Source of the DNA: Mucilaginibacter sp. dw_454
Lineage (GTDB): Bacteria > Bacteroidota > Bacteroidia > Sphingobacteriales > Sphingobacteriaceae
DNA length: 64,000 nucleotides
NCBI RefSeq assembly: GCF_018449775.1
Contig: NZ_JAAVVB010000005.1
Coordinates: 186,001-250,000, forward strand
Direction: 5' to 3'
Positions 52,301 through 60,688 of the stretch are shown piece by piece (the first letter of the stretch is position 1; the number at the start of each line of letters is the position of its first letter). The translations under genes and the position numbers were made by a program. The notes below the pieces were generated by a model. That model had not been told where the DNA came from and searched no databases. It saw nothing but the letters and a program-made list of their open reading frames with translations.

Positions 52301-53966
52301 CTTTAGTTTGCCAGATGGAGTCGGTTATTTTTAATTCTTTCAGGTCCGGTGCCTGCGCGGCTTTGCTAAGTAAGCTTTCCAGTGCAGGCAGTTCGCCGTC
52401 ATTAGCAGGGATAGCAAACCCGGTTTTTTCTTTGATATCATTAAGCAGCGCGAGCAATTCTGTAATGGAGCGTTGGGCAGTTTCCAGTCGTTGTAAAATA
52501 GCGCCTTTATCGTGTGGTAATACCAGCATCAGTTTGGTGCCGTAAAATGTCAGCGTTGCGGGTTTGCCGATATCAAACAGGCGAGCCTGTATACGATCTG
52601 CCCATTCTTCGGCCAATCTTATCTTTTCTGCGTTCCAGTTGGCGATGTCTTCGATAGGTAGTTTGATCAGATTACGATCTTTAGCTTTTTGATCTATCCG
52701 TAACAAAAAACCAATGATCTGCTGTGCACTTAACCCGCTACCGGCCAATTGATGATTTACAGCGCGGCAATAATCGTTCAACTCAACCCGGTAAATCTCC
52801 AGCATCTGAATCTCCAGCTCCAGCTTAGCGGTTTGGGGTTTGCCCAGTTCCATCACGCGTTTTAGTTCGGCCAGTACATCGCGCTTATTGGTTTTGTGGC
52901 TATGCAGTTCCAGGCAGGCCATACCCAGGTCTATATTATCCAGCCGGCGTTTTACCACGTCAAGAGCAGCCATTTTCTCGGCTACAAACAATACTTTTTT
53001 GCCCTGACCAATGGCGTTGGCAATGATGTTGGTAATGGTTTGCGATTTGCCCGTACCCGGTGGCCCCTGTATAACCAGGTTGCCGCCATCCTGCACGGCC
53101 AGCATAGCCAGCAGTTGCGAACTGTCGGCATCTACCACCCTAAAAAGGTCGTTAGCTTTGGTGTCGGCATCCAGGTCGTGTTCGTCTTCCAGTACATCTT
53201 CATGGAAGCCACTTTCCAGTAAGGCAGAAACGTTTGGATGATTTTCGGGCTTGGCAGTTTTTGGCCACTGATCGGTATCCAGATCATTATAGATCAAAAA
53301 TTTCCCGAAGGAAAAGAAACCCAACTCAACAGCATCTGTATCAACCAACCAATTAGCTTCTTTATTGATATGCGAACGGATCTCTTTGATGTAAGCATTA
53401 AAATCAAACTCCTCGACCTCCGGCATATCCGGAATGGTGAGGTTAAAATCGCTTTTCATTTTGGCTTGCAGCGATAGGTTGGCGCCTATCTCACTGCCTG
53501 TGTAGCGCAGCCTGAACCGCTCCTGCGCGCTGGAGCGTTCCAAACTAACCGGCACCAAAACCAGCGGCGCCGACCTTAAGGTCTCTGTATCGCCGGTATC
53601 ATACCAGCGCAGCATGCCCAAAGCCAGGTAAAGTACATTTACGCCCTGTTCTTCAATACTGGTACGCGCAAAATAATAGGTGTTGAGTAAGCGGCTTTGT
53701 AGCTTTTGTTCATCTTCGTCGGTCTGTAGCCGGGTATCCTGGTATTTGGCGTCGCCTTCCGGAAGGGTCTGCCCTTCTTTAAGGGCCAAAAAGGTCATCG
53801 CCTTTTGCTGGCGAACAAGGATGTCATAAACAGCCTCGGCTTTTTCATCAACTATATGTAGGCCTTTGCCTTTTGTAAGTTTGTAGTTCAGTAATGGATT
53901 TCGAAGCCCCAGGTCCAGCAGTTCCTTTCGGGACGATGCCAAGCGGGACTGTATAGTTTCCTGCAT
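49395..53966 (-). CDS. DUF4011/SF1 helicase/nuclease-like protein with DUF3320
   Basis: The 1523-residue cytoplasmic protein has an N-terminal DUF4011 domain (SRKELLDLGLRNPLLNYK, about 11-28), a Walker A GPPGTGKS at 301-308, a helical insertion to about 870, Walker B-type IFDEASQ near 915 and VVGDTRQLPPTSFF, then UvrD/DNA2-like C-terminal helicase motifs (GDERDVILISIGYGR). An MTES_1575/Vsr-like nuclease domain follows (about 1215-1310), and a DUF3320 domain (about 1385-1435). In homologues I recall ECDG in the nuclease motif; here LGLICDG replaces the acidic residue near 1255, so activity may be lost. Such proteins occur in genome islands and alone, and are suspected to be defence or RNA/DNA processing factors. 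Confidence 0.85.
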   Translation of the reverse strand: MQETIQSRLASSRKELLDLGLRNPLLNYKLTKGKGLHIVDEKAEAVYDILVRQQKAMTFLALKEGQTLPEGDAKYQDTRLQTDEDEQKLQSRLLNTYYFARTSIEEQGVNVLYLALGMLRWYDTGDTETLRSAPLVLVPVSLERSSAQERFRLRYTGSEIGANLSLQAKMKSDFNLTIPDMPEVEEFDFNAYIKEIRSHINKEANWLVDTDAVELGFFSFGKFLIYNDLDTDQWPKTAKPENHPNVSALLESGFHEDVLEDEHDLDADTKANDLFRVVDADSSQLLAMLAVQDGGNLVIQGPPGTGKSQTITNIIANAIGQGKKVLFVAEKMAALDVVKRRLDNIDLGMACLELHSHKTNKRDVLAELKRVMELGKPQTAKLELEIQMLEIYRVELNDYCRAVNHQLAGSGLSAQQIIGFLLRIDQKAKDRNLIKLPIEDIANWNAEKIRLAEEWADRIQARLFDIGKPATLTFYGTKLMLVLPHDKGAILQRLETAQRSITELLALLNDIKEKTGFAIPANDGELPALESLLSKAAQAPDLKELKITDSIWQTKAEDIKELLSTGEELENLYRTYKDTFVAEAWSQDILEIRQNIVTYGNSWHKSFHGGYRKSIQQLAALLKVTLPDAANEKLKLVDAISEARRLERSLQQYDTFAQSLFGNRWMKQRSDWQSLHAAATYLAEIKDPALLTYLSKLEAPSVAANYLTTLQNELKMLHEQREQALQALQIETFPTNYTDQENTWKSWIEHFAELQLAIDWNQLTAQSEKEGFAFLTQATINWDEAKDLLKISLQKTWYEYLIGEAFRRSPEISKFERASHEEIIAKFKKLDQVNLYYNRARVALKHWESLPKGNAGGQVNILKTEFNKKARHMPIRKLVEEAGKAMQAIKPVWMMSPMSIANYLPPGAIDFDLVIFDEASQVRPVDAIGAIARGKQLVVVGDTRQLPPTSFFDKLNTDIEEEENVTADMQSILGMCDGQGAPTRMLKWHYRSQHESLITLSNHEFYEDKLVIFPSPGSKQNLGLRFHHLPDAVYDRGKTRSNPIEATAVAKAVISHAGKYPTQSLGVVAFSTAQAQAIQAALEIERKASPSTESYFTGRPDEPFFIKNLENVQGDERDVILISIGYGRTEDGKVPMNFGPLNNEGGERRLNVLITRAKMRCEVFTNITSEDIKISESARFGIRALKSFLYFAQYAKFDTPEAIIPNEVRPFEDEVAAQLTKAGYIVRNKVGSPGFYLDLAVVDPENPGRYILGLICDGKAYDSAASATDRDRLRTQVLELFGWSLYQVWSADWYRNPSRELNRLLAAIEQAKQITETVDKENESWQQEVSRETVTANTLTTPEYQLAEIHIEHIRPEFQLYTFAELAGWMEEVVKIESPVHVDEVFKRITDAAGVSKAGSRIRYTLTQALDQAQDEKKVVAKGDFLWSPEMETAVVRDRSKLPAAYRKINLVAPEEIFGAIHQVVGGAISITEQEAIPLIAKMLGFSRLTDEMRQQLSETIGKTIQAGILTFEGINLKLADKS

Positions 53967-54193
53967 AAGTCAAAGCTAATAAAACTAGCCCGCATTTATA
54001 AACAAGGCAACACGCTGGTTGTGTGATGGTGTTGGACGATTTTCCAAAACCCAGGGCTATCTATTGTAACATATTTGTAGATGTCTTATCCCCCAAAGAA
54101 ACAAATTGATAAGTCTGTTGTTGATATCTTTCAGTTTGTGGTTAAACACAAAACGTTATGTGCCGATACTACATAGATCAGCTTTTATACACG

Positions 54194-54213
54194 CGCTAAA
54201 TTACAGTTTAGCG
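54194..54213. promoter_or_regulatory. Inverted repeat upstream of kaiC
   Basis: CGCTAAA and TTTAGCG are separated by six bases and lie 17 bases before the kaiC start codon, a place suited to an operator. The surrounding 263-base gap (53967-54229) lies between divergent genes and shows no gene. Confidence 0.35.
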
Positions 54214-54229
54214 TTACGTTATTTTTTAT

Positions 54230-55984
54230 ATGTCGTCGAAACCCCTAAAAAGTCAATCCATGTCATTGACAACGCTTGAAAAGACTGCTACAGGTATAGC
54301 AGGTCTTGATGAAATTACAGCCGGCGGTTTACCTAAAGGTAGACCAACCCTTATTTGTGGCGGACCGGGTTGTGGAAAAACCTTGTTTTCTTTAGAGTTT
54401 ATTGTCCGCGGAGCACAGGAATTTGGCGAGCCGGGTGTGTTTATTGCTTTCGAAGAAAAGGCCGAAGAATTGGCTATGAATGTGGCTTCCCTGGGATTTG
54501 ACCTGGGGCAGTTACAGAAAGACAAAAAACTAAAGATAGATTATATCCACGTAGATAAAAGTGAAATAGAAGAAACCGGGGAGTATAACCTGGAAGGATT
54601 GTTCATTCGCCTGGGTTATGCCATAGACGCTATTAAGGCCAAACGTGTAGTATTAGATACGCTTGAAAATCTTTTTGCCGGCTTATCAAACGAGGGAATT
54701 TTGCGGGCAGAGTTAAGACGCCTGTTTCAATTTTTGAAAGATAAAGGTGTAACAGCCATTATTACAGGCGAGCGTGGCGAAAACAGCCTGACCCGCCAGG
54801 GACTGGAAGAGTATGTATCGGACTGTGTGATCTTGTTGGATCATCGCATTATCGACCAAATCTCTACCCGTCGTTTACGTATCGTTAAATATCGTGGCTC
54901 GGTGCACGGCACCAACGAATATCCGTTTTTGATTGATGAGGATGGTATTTCTGTTATGCCGGTTACCTCACTGCAATTAAATAAACCCGTCTCAACAGAT
55001 CCGATATCCAGCGGCATCTCGTCTTTAGATAAAATGTTAGGTAAGGGCGGCTTTTTCCGAGGCAGTAGTATACTGGTATCGGGTACCGCCGGTACCGGGA
55101 AAACCTCTGTTGCGGCAACATTTGTCGATGCCGCGGCTAAACGTAAAGAACGCTGCCTTTATTTCGCTTTCGAAGAGTCGCCCCAACAAATTATCCGCAA
55201 TATGCGGTCAATTGGTGTTGATATGCAGCATCATGTTGATAAAGGATATTTACAATTTCATTCATCGCGCCCAACGCTTTACGGGCTGGAAATGCACCTG
55301 GTAGCTATATATAAAGCTATCCGGAAATTTAAGCCGCAAGTGGTGGTACTTGACCCTATAACCAACCTGATAACGGTAGGTTCTGTAAGCGAAGTAAAAT
55401 CAATGCTGGTACGTTTGATAGACTTTTTGCAGCATGAGCAAATTACCGTCATGTTTACAGCATTAACCATGAACAATATTGTCAATGAGCAAACCGACGA
55501 AGGCGTATCATCTTTGGTGGATGCCTGGCTGCTTATCCGCGATATTGAAATGAATGGCGAACGTAACCGTGGTTTATATATCATGAAATCGCGCGGTATG
55601 AAACATTCTAACCAGGTGCGCGAGTTTGTGTTTACCGGGCAGGGATTAGATCTGTTTGATGTTTACCTTGGCCCTGAGGGTGTATTGACAGGATCTGCCC
55701 GCGAGGCGCAGATGTTACTGGAAGAAACCGGACAGGTACTGCATACTAACGCCGTAAGCCGTAAAGACAGGGAAATAATACGCAAACGCAAAGTATTGGA
55801 AGCTAAAATTGAAAGCCTGCGGAGCGAGTTTGAGTCGACAGAAGAGGAATTAAATAAGGTTTATATCGAGGAGAAGATCAAACAGGACGTGCAACAGCAA
55901 ACTCGTCAAAGAATGACTGATTTGCGAGGTGGAAATACGGCGCCCAAAGAGCAAGAACCTAAATCACCTAAAAAGAAAAAATAG
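54230..55984 (+). CDS. kaiC: KaiC-family circadian-clock-like ATPase
   Basis: The 584-residue protein has two KaiC/RecA-like domains. CI (about 15-250) has Walker A GGPGCGKT (44-51) and the catalytic pair Glu75-Glu76; CII (about 255-490) has GTAGTGKT (285-292) and Glu315-Glu316. Aligning the CII tail with cyanobacterial KaiC puts Ser427-Ser428 at the Ser431/Thr432 phosphorylation sites and Thr422 at Thr426, so autophosphorylation is feasible. The C-terminus (about 510-584) is a coiled coil ending KKKK, longer and more basic than in cyanobacteria, and lacks a recognisable KaiA-binding tail. No kaiA is nearby. The stop codon overlaps the next gene by one base (TAGTG). A second ATG at 54260 could be the start. 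Confidence 0.92.
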   Translation: MSSKPLKSQSMSLTTLEKTATGIAGLDEITAGGLPKGRPTLICGGPGCGKTLFSLEFIVRGAQEFGEPGVFIAFEEKAEELAMNVASLGFDLGQLQKDKKLKIDYIHVDKSEIEETGEYNLEGLFIRLGYAIDAIKAKRVVLDTLENLFAGLSNEGILRAELRRLFQFLKDKGVTAIITGERGENSLTRQGLEEYVSDCVILLDHRIIDQISTRRLRIVKYRGSVHGTNEYPFLIDEDGISVMPVTSLQLNKPVSTDPISSGISSLDKMLGKGGFFRGSSILVSGTAGTGKTSVAATFVDAAAKRKERCLYFAFEESPQQIIRNMRSIGVDMQHHVDKGYLQFHSSRPTLYGLEMHLVAIYKAIRKFKPQVVVLDPITNLITVGSVSEVKSMLVRLIDFLQHEQITVMFTALTMNNIVNEQTDEGVSSLVDAWLLIRDIEMNGERNRGLYIMKSRGMKHSNQVREFVFTGQGLDLFDVYLGPEGVLTGSAREAQMLLEETGQVLHTNAVSRKDREIIRKRKVLEAKIESLRSEFESTEEELNKVYIEEKIKQDVQQQTRQRMTDLRGGNTAPKEQEPKSPKKKK

Positions 55985-56271
55985 TGGAACAAGAATTTTA
56001 TGAACTCCGGCTATATGTAGCCGGACAAACACCCCGGTCTGCCACTGCGTTGCGTAATCTCAAAGAATATTGCGAGGAGCATTTGGTTGGACAATATTCA
56101 TTAGAGGTTGTCGATTTGTTAAAAAACCCTCAATTGGCAGAGGGCGACCAAATATTGGCTATACCTACGCTGGTAAAAAAAGTGCCCGAGCCGGTACGCA
56201 AAATTATAGGCGATTTGTCTGATAAAGAAAAAGTGTTAGTGGGGCTGGACATCCGTCCACGTAAAAAATAA
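55984..56271 (+). CDS. kaiB: KaiB, closely like the canonical protein
   Basis: The 95-residue product starts at a GTG that overlaps the kaiC stop, indicating tight translational coupling. It shares [20 protein letters not shown] and the long [43 protein letters not shown] stretch (split here only for reading) with classical KaiB. Residues equivalent to the fold-switch region ([10 protein letters not shown]) are conserved, so it may bind KaiC in the alternative thioredoxin-like fold. Confidence 0.92.
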   Translation: MEQEFYELRLYVAGQTPRSATALRNLKEYCEEHLVGQYSLEVVDLLKNPQLAEGDQILAIPTLVKKVPEPVRKIIGDLSDKEKVLVGLDIRPRKK

Positions 56272-56278
56272 AGTATAT

Positions 56279-56596
56279 ATGGGCACGAGCGGCAACGATT
56301 TCTTTAACCAGCAATCAAATGAAGACAACCATTACAGATTGCGGTTATTCGTAGCAGGTACTTCGCCTGCTTCGGTTCGTGCGATTAATAATTTAGGCGA
56401 ACTGCTAGAAGAACAATTGCCTAATCAGTACGATCTCGAAATCATTGATATTCATCAGCAGCCAGAACTGGCTCAGCAGGAAAACATCACGGCTGTACCC
56501 ATGTTGATCAAGAAAACACCGGGTCCGCAGCGTTTGTTAGTGGGTGATATGTCTGATACAGGCAAAGTATTACGCGGGCTGGGGCTGGACAATTAA
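56279..56596 (+). CDS. kaiB: Second KaiB-like protein
   Basis: The 105-residue paralogue has an extra N-terminal polar stretch (MGTSGNDFFNQQSNED), then YRLRLFVAGTSPASVRAINNL and QENITAVPMLIKKTPGPQRLLVGDMSDTGKVLRGLGLD. It keeps the fold but departs more from KaiB. It may be the partner of the histidine kinase, because SasA-type kinases carry a KaiB-like domain that is missing from the kinase here. It starts seven bases after its neighbour. Confidence 0.88.
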   Translation: MGTSGNDFFNQQSNEDNHYRLRLFVAGTSPASVRAINNLGELLEEQLPNQYDLEIIDIHQQPELAQQENITAVPMLIKKTPGPQRLLVGDMSDTGKVLRGLGLDN

Positions 56597-56601
56597 TTAG
56601 C

Positions 56602-58299
56602 ATGTTGAATGACAAACCGACATATGGCCAATTAGAAGCCGAGCTGAACGAGCTACGGGCTGCTTATCGCGAGATGGGCTATCAACTGGAAGATGCTAAC
56701 GACCTGATTGAAGCTATTCGTACTGGTGCTGTCGACGCCTTGGTGGTGAAGGCAGAGGATGGGCACCAACTCTACACCCTGCGTACATCAGACCACGCTT
56801 ACCGCATATTTATTGAGCAAATGACTACCGGCGCGGTTACTATTAACCGCCAGGGTGCTGTTTTATATAGTAACTCACGGTTTGCCGACATGGTTGGCCT
56901 GCCGCTTGAAAAAGTAACGGGTAAATTATTCTGCAATTTTGTGTCAACAGAATCGCACGATCAGTGTGTTCAATTAATTAATAGTGCCTGGACAGAAAGC
57001 CGTAAACAGGAGCTTTACCTGTCTGGCAATACATCATTACCCGTTTTATTATCCTTGCAGACATTGCAACTGGAAGATGGCCTGGCTATGAGTGTTATTG
57101 TTACTGATTTAAGCGCGCAAAAGGCCCAGCAAAAAATGCTGGAAGAAAAAAATCAGGCCTTAGAACAGGCGCAACGCAAGGCCGACGAGTTAAACAGCAA
57201 TCTGGAACAAACCGTTAGCGAGCGCACCAAAGACCTGTACGCCAATCAGCAGCGGTTAACGCGGATTTTGGAGACCATGGCCGAGGGCGTATGCATTATT
57301 GATACTGCGGGTGCGCTTACCTATGCCAACCCCATGGCTCAAAAAATATTGGGTCTCTCTTTAAACCGAATCAAGGCACATACTTATAATGACCCGCAAT
57401 GGGACAATTTGCGGTTGGACGGCACCCCGCTGCCGGCAAATGAACACCCCATGGCTGTGATGATGACAACCGGCCAGGCATTATACGACCAGGAAATTGG
57501 TATACAGCCGCCAAACAGGGAACGGTTTTATATTTCTATAAACGCAGCCCCCGTGCGCGACGAAAATGGAAACATAGTAGCCGGCATAGGCACATTTATG
57601 GATGTCACCCATCGCCGAAAGGCCACGCAGCAAAAAGACGAATTTATTAGCGTTGCCAGCCATGAATTAAAAACCCCCATTACCAGTTTAAAGGCGTCAT
57701 TGCAATTGCTGGACAGGATGAAAAATCAACCCAGTCCTGCCATGCTGGTTAAGCTGGTGGATCAATCAAACCGGAGTTTAAATAAGGTTAGCACGCTTAT
57801 AGAATATTTATTGAACGCTACCAAAGTAACCGAAGGTCAGCTTCAGTTAAATAAGAAAATTTTCCCGTTAAAAGAACTCATTGACGATTGTTGTAATGAC
57901 ATCCGCACAGAAGGTGGCTATGAATTAATCAGTGAAGGCGAGACCGGGCTACAAGTTAACGCCGACCCCGATAAATGCGACCAGGTACTGGTTAACCTGG
58001 TTAACAATGCGGTTAAATACGCCTTTAACTCCAAAGTGATAAGTATCAAAGTAGAGCGGGCAGAAAGGTTTGCTAAAGTTATGGTTATTGATCAGGGCCC
58101 CGGCGTTCCGCCCGATAAGTTGCCGCATTTGTTTGAACGTTATTATAGGGCCGACGATAGCAGTCAGCAATATTCAGGCTTAGGGCTTGGCTTATACATC
58201 TGCGCCGAGATTGTTAAAAAGCATGGTGGCCAAATAGGTGTGGATAGTAAGCTTGGGGAAGGAAGTTCTTTTTGGTTTACGTTGCCTTTGGCAGGATAA
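56602..58299 (+). CDS. PAS-domain sensor histidine kinase of the Kai operon
   Basis: The 565-residue cytoplasmic protein has no membrane helix. A short N-terminal coiled coil (8-30) precedes two PAS domains (about 65-170 and 220-340) joined by a coiled coil (170-215). The HisKA domain has the phosphoacceptor His354 in ASHELKTPIT, and the HATPase domain has N469 in NLVNNAVKYA, DQGPGVPP (497-504) and GLGLGLY (526-532). It lacks a receiver domain and the KaiB-like domain of SasA. It starts five bases after the second kaiB and ends the operon; the cognate response regulator is elsewhere. Confidence 0.92.
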   Translation: MLNDKPTYGQLEAELNELRAAYREMGYQLEDANDLIEAIRTGAVDALVVKAEDGHQLYTLRTSDHAYRIFIEQMTTGAVTINRQGAVLYSNSRFADMVGLPLEKVTGKLFCNFVSTESHDQCVQLINSAWTESRKQELYLSGNTSLPVLLSLQTLQLEDGLAMSVIVTDLSAQKAQQKMLEEKNQALEQAQRKADELNSNLEQTVSERTKDLYANQQRLTRILETMAEGVCIIDTAGALTYANPMAQKILGLSLNRIKAHTYNDPQWDNLRLDGTPLPANEHPMAVMMTTGQALYDQEIGIQPPNRERFYISINAAPVRDENGNIVAGIGTFMDVTHRRKATQQKDEFISVASHELKTPITSLKASLQLLDRMKNQPSPAMLVKLVDQSNRSLNKVSTLIEYLLNATKVTEGQLQLNKKIFPLKELIDDCCNDIRTEGGYELISEGETGLQVNADPDKCDQVLVNLVNNAVKYAFNSKVISIKVERAERFAKVMVIDQGPGVPPDKLPHLFERYYRADDSSQQYSGLGLGLYICAEIVKKHGGQIGVDSKLGEGSSFWFTLPLAG

Positions 58300-58316
58300 T
58301 AATAGACATGCATATA

Positions 58317-58349
58317 AAAAGCCGCTTCCATTATGTGAAAGCGGCTTTT
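58317..58349. terminator. Bidirectional terminator between the kinase and GH130 genes
   Basis: AAAAGCCGCTT and AAGCGGCTTTT pair perfectly over 11 bases around an 11-base loop. T-runs occur on both strands, so it can serve both convergent genes. Confidence 0.85.
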
Positions 58350-58367
58350 CTTTTGATACATCTTTTA

Positions 58368-59525
58368 TCAATTATTTTCTATCGGGTCCGGAGCGGCCGG
58401 GTGTAATGGATCATAAACTGCCACTGCGACGCGAGAATCGGCGCAGCCATAATACAATAACCATTTCTTTTTAAAGTAAACCATGCCCTCAATAAACACG
58501 GTACCATTTACATATTGCCCGCTTTTTTCAAAGGGTTTCATTGGGCGTAAAAATGGCAGGTCAAGCCTGGTTATGTTTTTTGAGGGGTCATCGCGGTTAA
58601 ACAACGCCTGGCCTGCGCAATATGAATTGGGGTTGAACCGGTTATCCCGGCCTTCGCCGCCTTTGTTTTTACCATTATAGAATAAGATAATACCCTTGCT
58701 GGTCATTAAAGCCGGCGGGCCGCATTCTGTTAGGTCGCTATCAAAATAACCCTTTCTTGGCGACATCAGCTGCTTTAAGTCGCCGGTTTCGGTAACAACA
58801 GGCGCCCAGTTAATCAAATCGCTTGATGTTGCGGCGTAAACGTGTTGCTCGCCCCAGTACATCCAGTATTTACCATGGGTTTTAATAATGATCTGTTTAC
58901 CATTAACCACCTGGGTTAATATAGAAGCCGATTTGCTGGCGATGTTAAAAAACTTGCCATTGTAAGCTTTTTTAAATATCGGGCCATACTTGGTCCAATG
59001 GATTAAATCGCGTGACTGGGCTACACCCAGGCGCGGTACATCGCGGTTCCATTCGGTGTAAAAAACCACGTAAGTTCCGTTAGCAGTAACTGCTACGCGA
59101 GGATCTTCGCAGCCACCCGGCCATTCAAATTTTTTGGCTATGTCGTTAGCCGGAAACAATACAGGTTTTGGTCGGCGGGTATAGTGTATACCGTCGGCAC
59201 TTTCTGCGTAGCCTAATCTTGAGGTACGGAAACCAATGCCTACTCCATATAAGTCTTCGGCGCGGTATAGCACCACTATTTTACCGTTTTTAATGGCAGC
59301 GCCAGGGTTAAAAGTATCATTGGCTTCCCACGCTACTTCCTTTTTACTCACCGGGTCCAGAAATCTTGAATCTTTGTTTGGCGATATGATAGGATCAATA
59401 GCTTCAGACCTGACAAAGCCGCCCAGCGCCCAATCAGGCAACTTATTCTCTGTTTTTTGACCGAAACAGTTTACGGATAGTAACAGCAACGCTGCCACCT
59501 TTACTGTCATCAAATTTTTTCTCAT
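58368..59525 (-). CDS. GH130-family glycoside phosphorylase or hydrolase, exported
   Basis: The 385-residue product has a signal peptide (about 1-22). It is a five-bladed propeller of GH130, a family containing beta-mannoside phosphorylases and mannosidases. Visible blocks are FNPGAAIKNGKIVVLYRAED, SRLGYAESADGIHYTRR, CEDPRVAVTANGTYVVFYTEW, and DLTECGPPALMTSKGIILFYNGK. The DPRV segment carries the usual conserved Asp. A cytoplasmic location is expected for phosphorylases; the signal peptide favours a hydrolase acting outside the cytoplasm. It is the last gene of a SusCD-LamG-GH130 operon. Confidence 0.88.
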   Translation of the reverse strand: MRKNLMTVKVAALLLLSVNCFGQKTENKLPDWALGGFVRSEAIDPIISPNKDSRFLDPVSKKEVAWEANDTFNPGAAIKNGKIVVLYRAEDLYGVGIGFRTSRLGYAESADGIHYTRRPKPVLFPANDIAKKFEWPGGCEDPRVAVTANGTYVVFYTEWNRDVPRLGVAQSRDLIHWTKYGPIFKKAYNGKFFNIASKSASILTQVVNGKQIIIKTHGKYWMYWGEQHVYAATSSDLINWAPVVTETGDLKQLMSPRKGYFDSDLTECGPPALMTSKGIILFYNGKNKGGEGRDNRFNPNSYCAGQALFNRDDPSKNITRLDLPFLRPMKPFEKSGQYVNGTVFIEGMVYFKKKWLLYYGCADSRVAVAVYDPLHPAAPDPIENN

Positions 59526-59617
59526 TGTGTATGAATTGGTTTTAAAACAAAATAAATATAGCGGCTTTTTATGGCGCGCTATATTTATTAATTTATCTGT
59601 TATGAATTAGCTAATAA

Positions 59618-60670
59618 TTACGGTTGCTCCATAACATACAGCGAGTTAACTTCGGCATCGCTCAACACTTTATTGTATAAACGGATATCATCCAACGATC
59701 CCTGGAAATAGCTGGCCCCATAAAAGTAGTTAGGGTTTGAAGTGTCGGTAAAGTTATAAGCCGATTTTGGCAACTCATTACCGATACAAACATTCACAAT
59801 AGTTTTTGGCGCGATCAGGTTACCGGTAGTGGCTACTGTTTTAACCAATTTGCCATTGATATAAAAGGTAATGGTGCCACTGGTAAATGTAGCCACAACC
59901 TGGCTCCAGGTATTTAACGTTACAGCGCCCGGGTTATCATCTACGTCATGGATGCCTGCATCAGTAGATACGGTAAGGAACGGGAAATTACTGCCCTGCA
60001 GCTGGAATTTGTAGCCAAAATAATGATCGACAGAAAATATATAATTTCCGTCGCTTGCCTTAGTGGGCTTAACCCATACACTGATAGAAAAACTACTCGG
60101 ATACAAAGATTGTGTATAAGGCACTTCAATATAGGCGCCGTTGTTAAAGGCATAAGCGCTATTTGCTGCGCCGTACCTGTCTGTTGTAAGTACGGGTAAT
60201 GTTCCGCCATCTGTAGCGGTGGCCGCAGTGGTACCAACGTAATTTGTTTTTAACGTACCATCATGGCCATTGCCCGAGGCATCGGTCGCGTCGCCGCTAA
60301 ACTTCCAGTAAGCAACCAGGTTGGCAGGAGAAACTTCCTGGATGAGGTTGCTTCTAAAAGCCGCTTCTGCGCGCACAAGATTTGATGTCGCATTATTAAC
60401 TTCTTGTTGGGTAAATGCGCCCGATACAACACCGCTTGCCAGATCTATCGAAGCCTTTAATACTGCTTTTGACCCGGCAGTGTAGTCGCCGGCTTGTTTG
60501 CCCTCTACCGCGCTGCTGTATAGCGTATTAGCAGAATCAATTTGAAGTGTAAGCTTTGATTTATCAGAGTTAGTATTGCGTGTCTCCTCGGTTTTTTTAC
60601 AGGCTTGGAATATTGTTATTACAGCCGCTAGTAATACAGCAACTGTTACCAATTTTTTTAGTCGTTTCAT
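59618..60670 (-). CDS. Lipoprotein with FIVAR-like helical segment and LamG domain
   Basis: The 350-residue product has a lipoprotein signal with Cys24 (IFQACKKTE). Residues about 35-115 form a helical repeat (SANTLYSSAVEGKQAGDY...RAEAAFRSNLI) of the FIVAR type. Residues about 120-345 are a concanavalin-like LamG domain: LVAYWKFSGDATDASGNGHDG, FSISVWVKPTK and FYINGKLVKTV. It is probably a surface glycan-binding protein accompanying SusD, as in many PULs. It lies 18 bases after the susD gene and precedes GH130 by 92 bases. Confidence 0.9.
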   Translation of the reverse strand: MKRLKKLVTVAVLLAAVITIFQACKKTEETRNTNSDKSKLTLQIDSANTLYSSAVEGKQAGDYTAGSKAVLKASIDLASGVVSGAFTQQEVNNATSNLVRAEAAFRSNLIQEVSPANLVAYWKFSGDATDASGNGHDGTLKTNYVGTTAATATDGGTLPVLTTDRYGAANSAYAFNNGAYIEVPYTQSLYPSSFSISVWVKPTKASDGNYIFSVDHYFGYKFQLQGSNFPFLTVSTDAGIHDVDDNPGAVTLNTWSQVVATFTSGTITFYINGKLVKTVATTGNLIAPKTIVNVCIGNELPKSAYNFTDTSNPNYFYGASYFQGSLDDIRLYNKVLSDAEVNSLYVMEQP

Positions 60671-60688
60671 TTTCTTTAAGTTAAAAAG

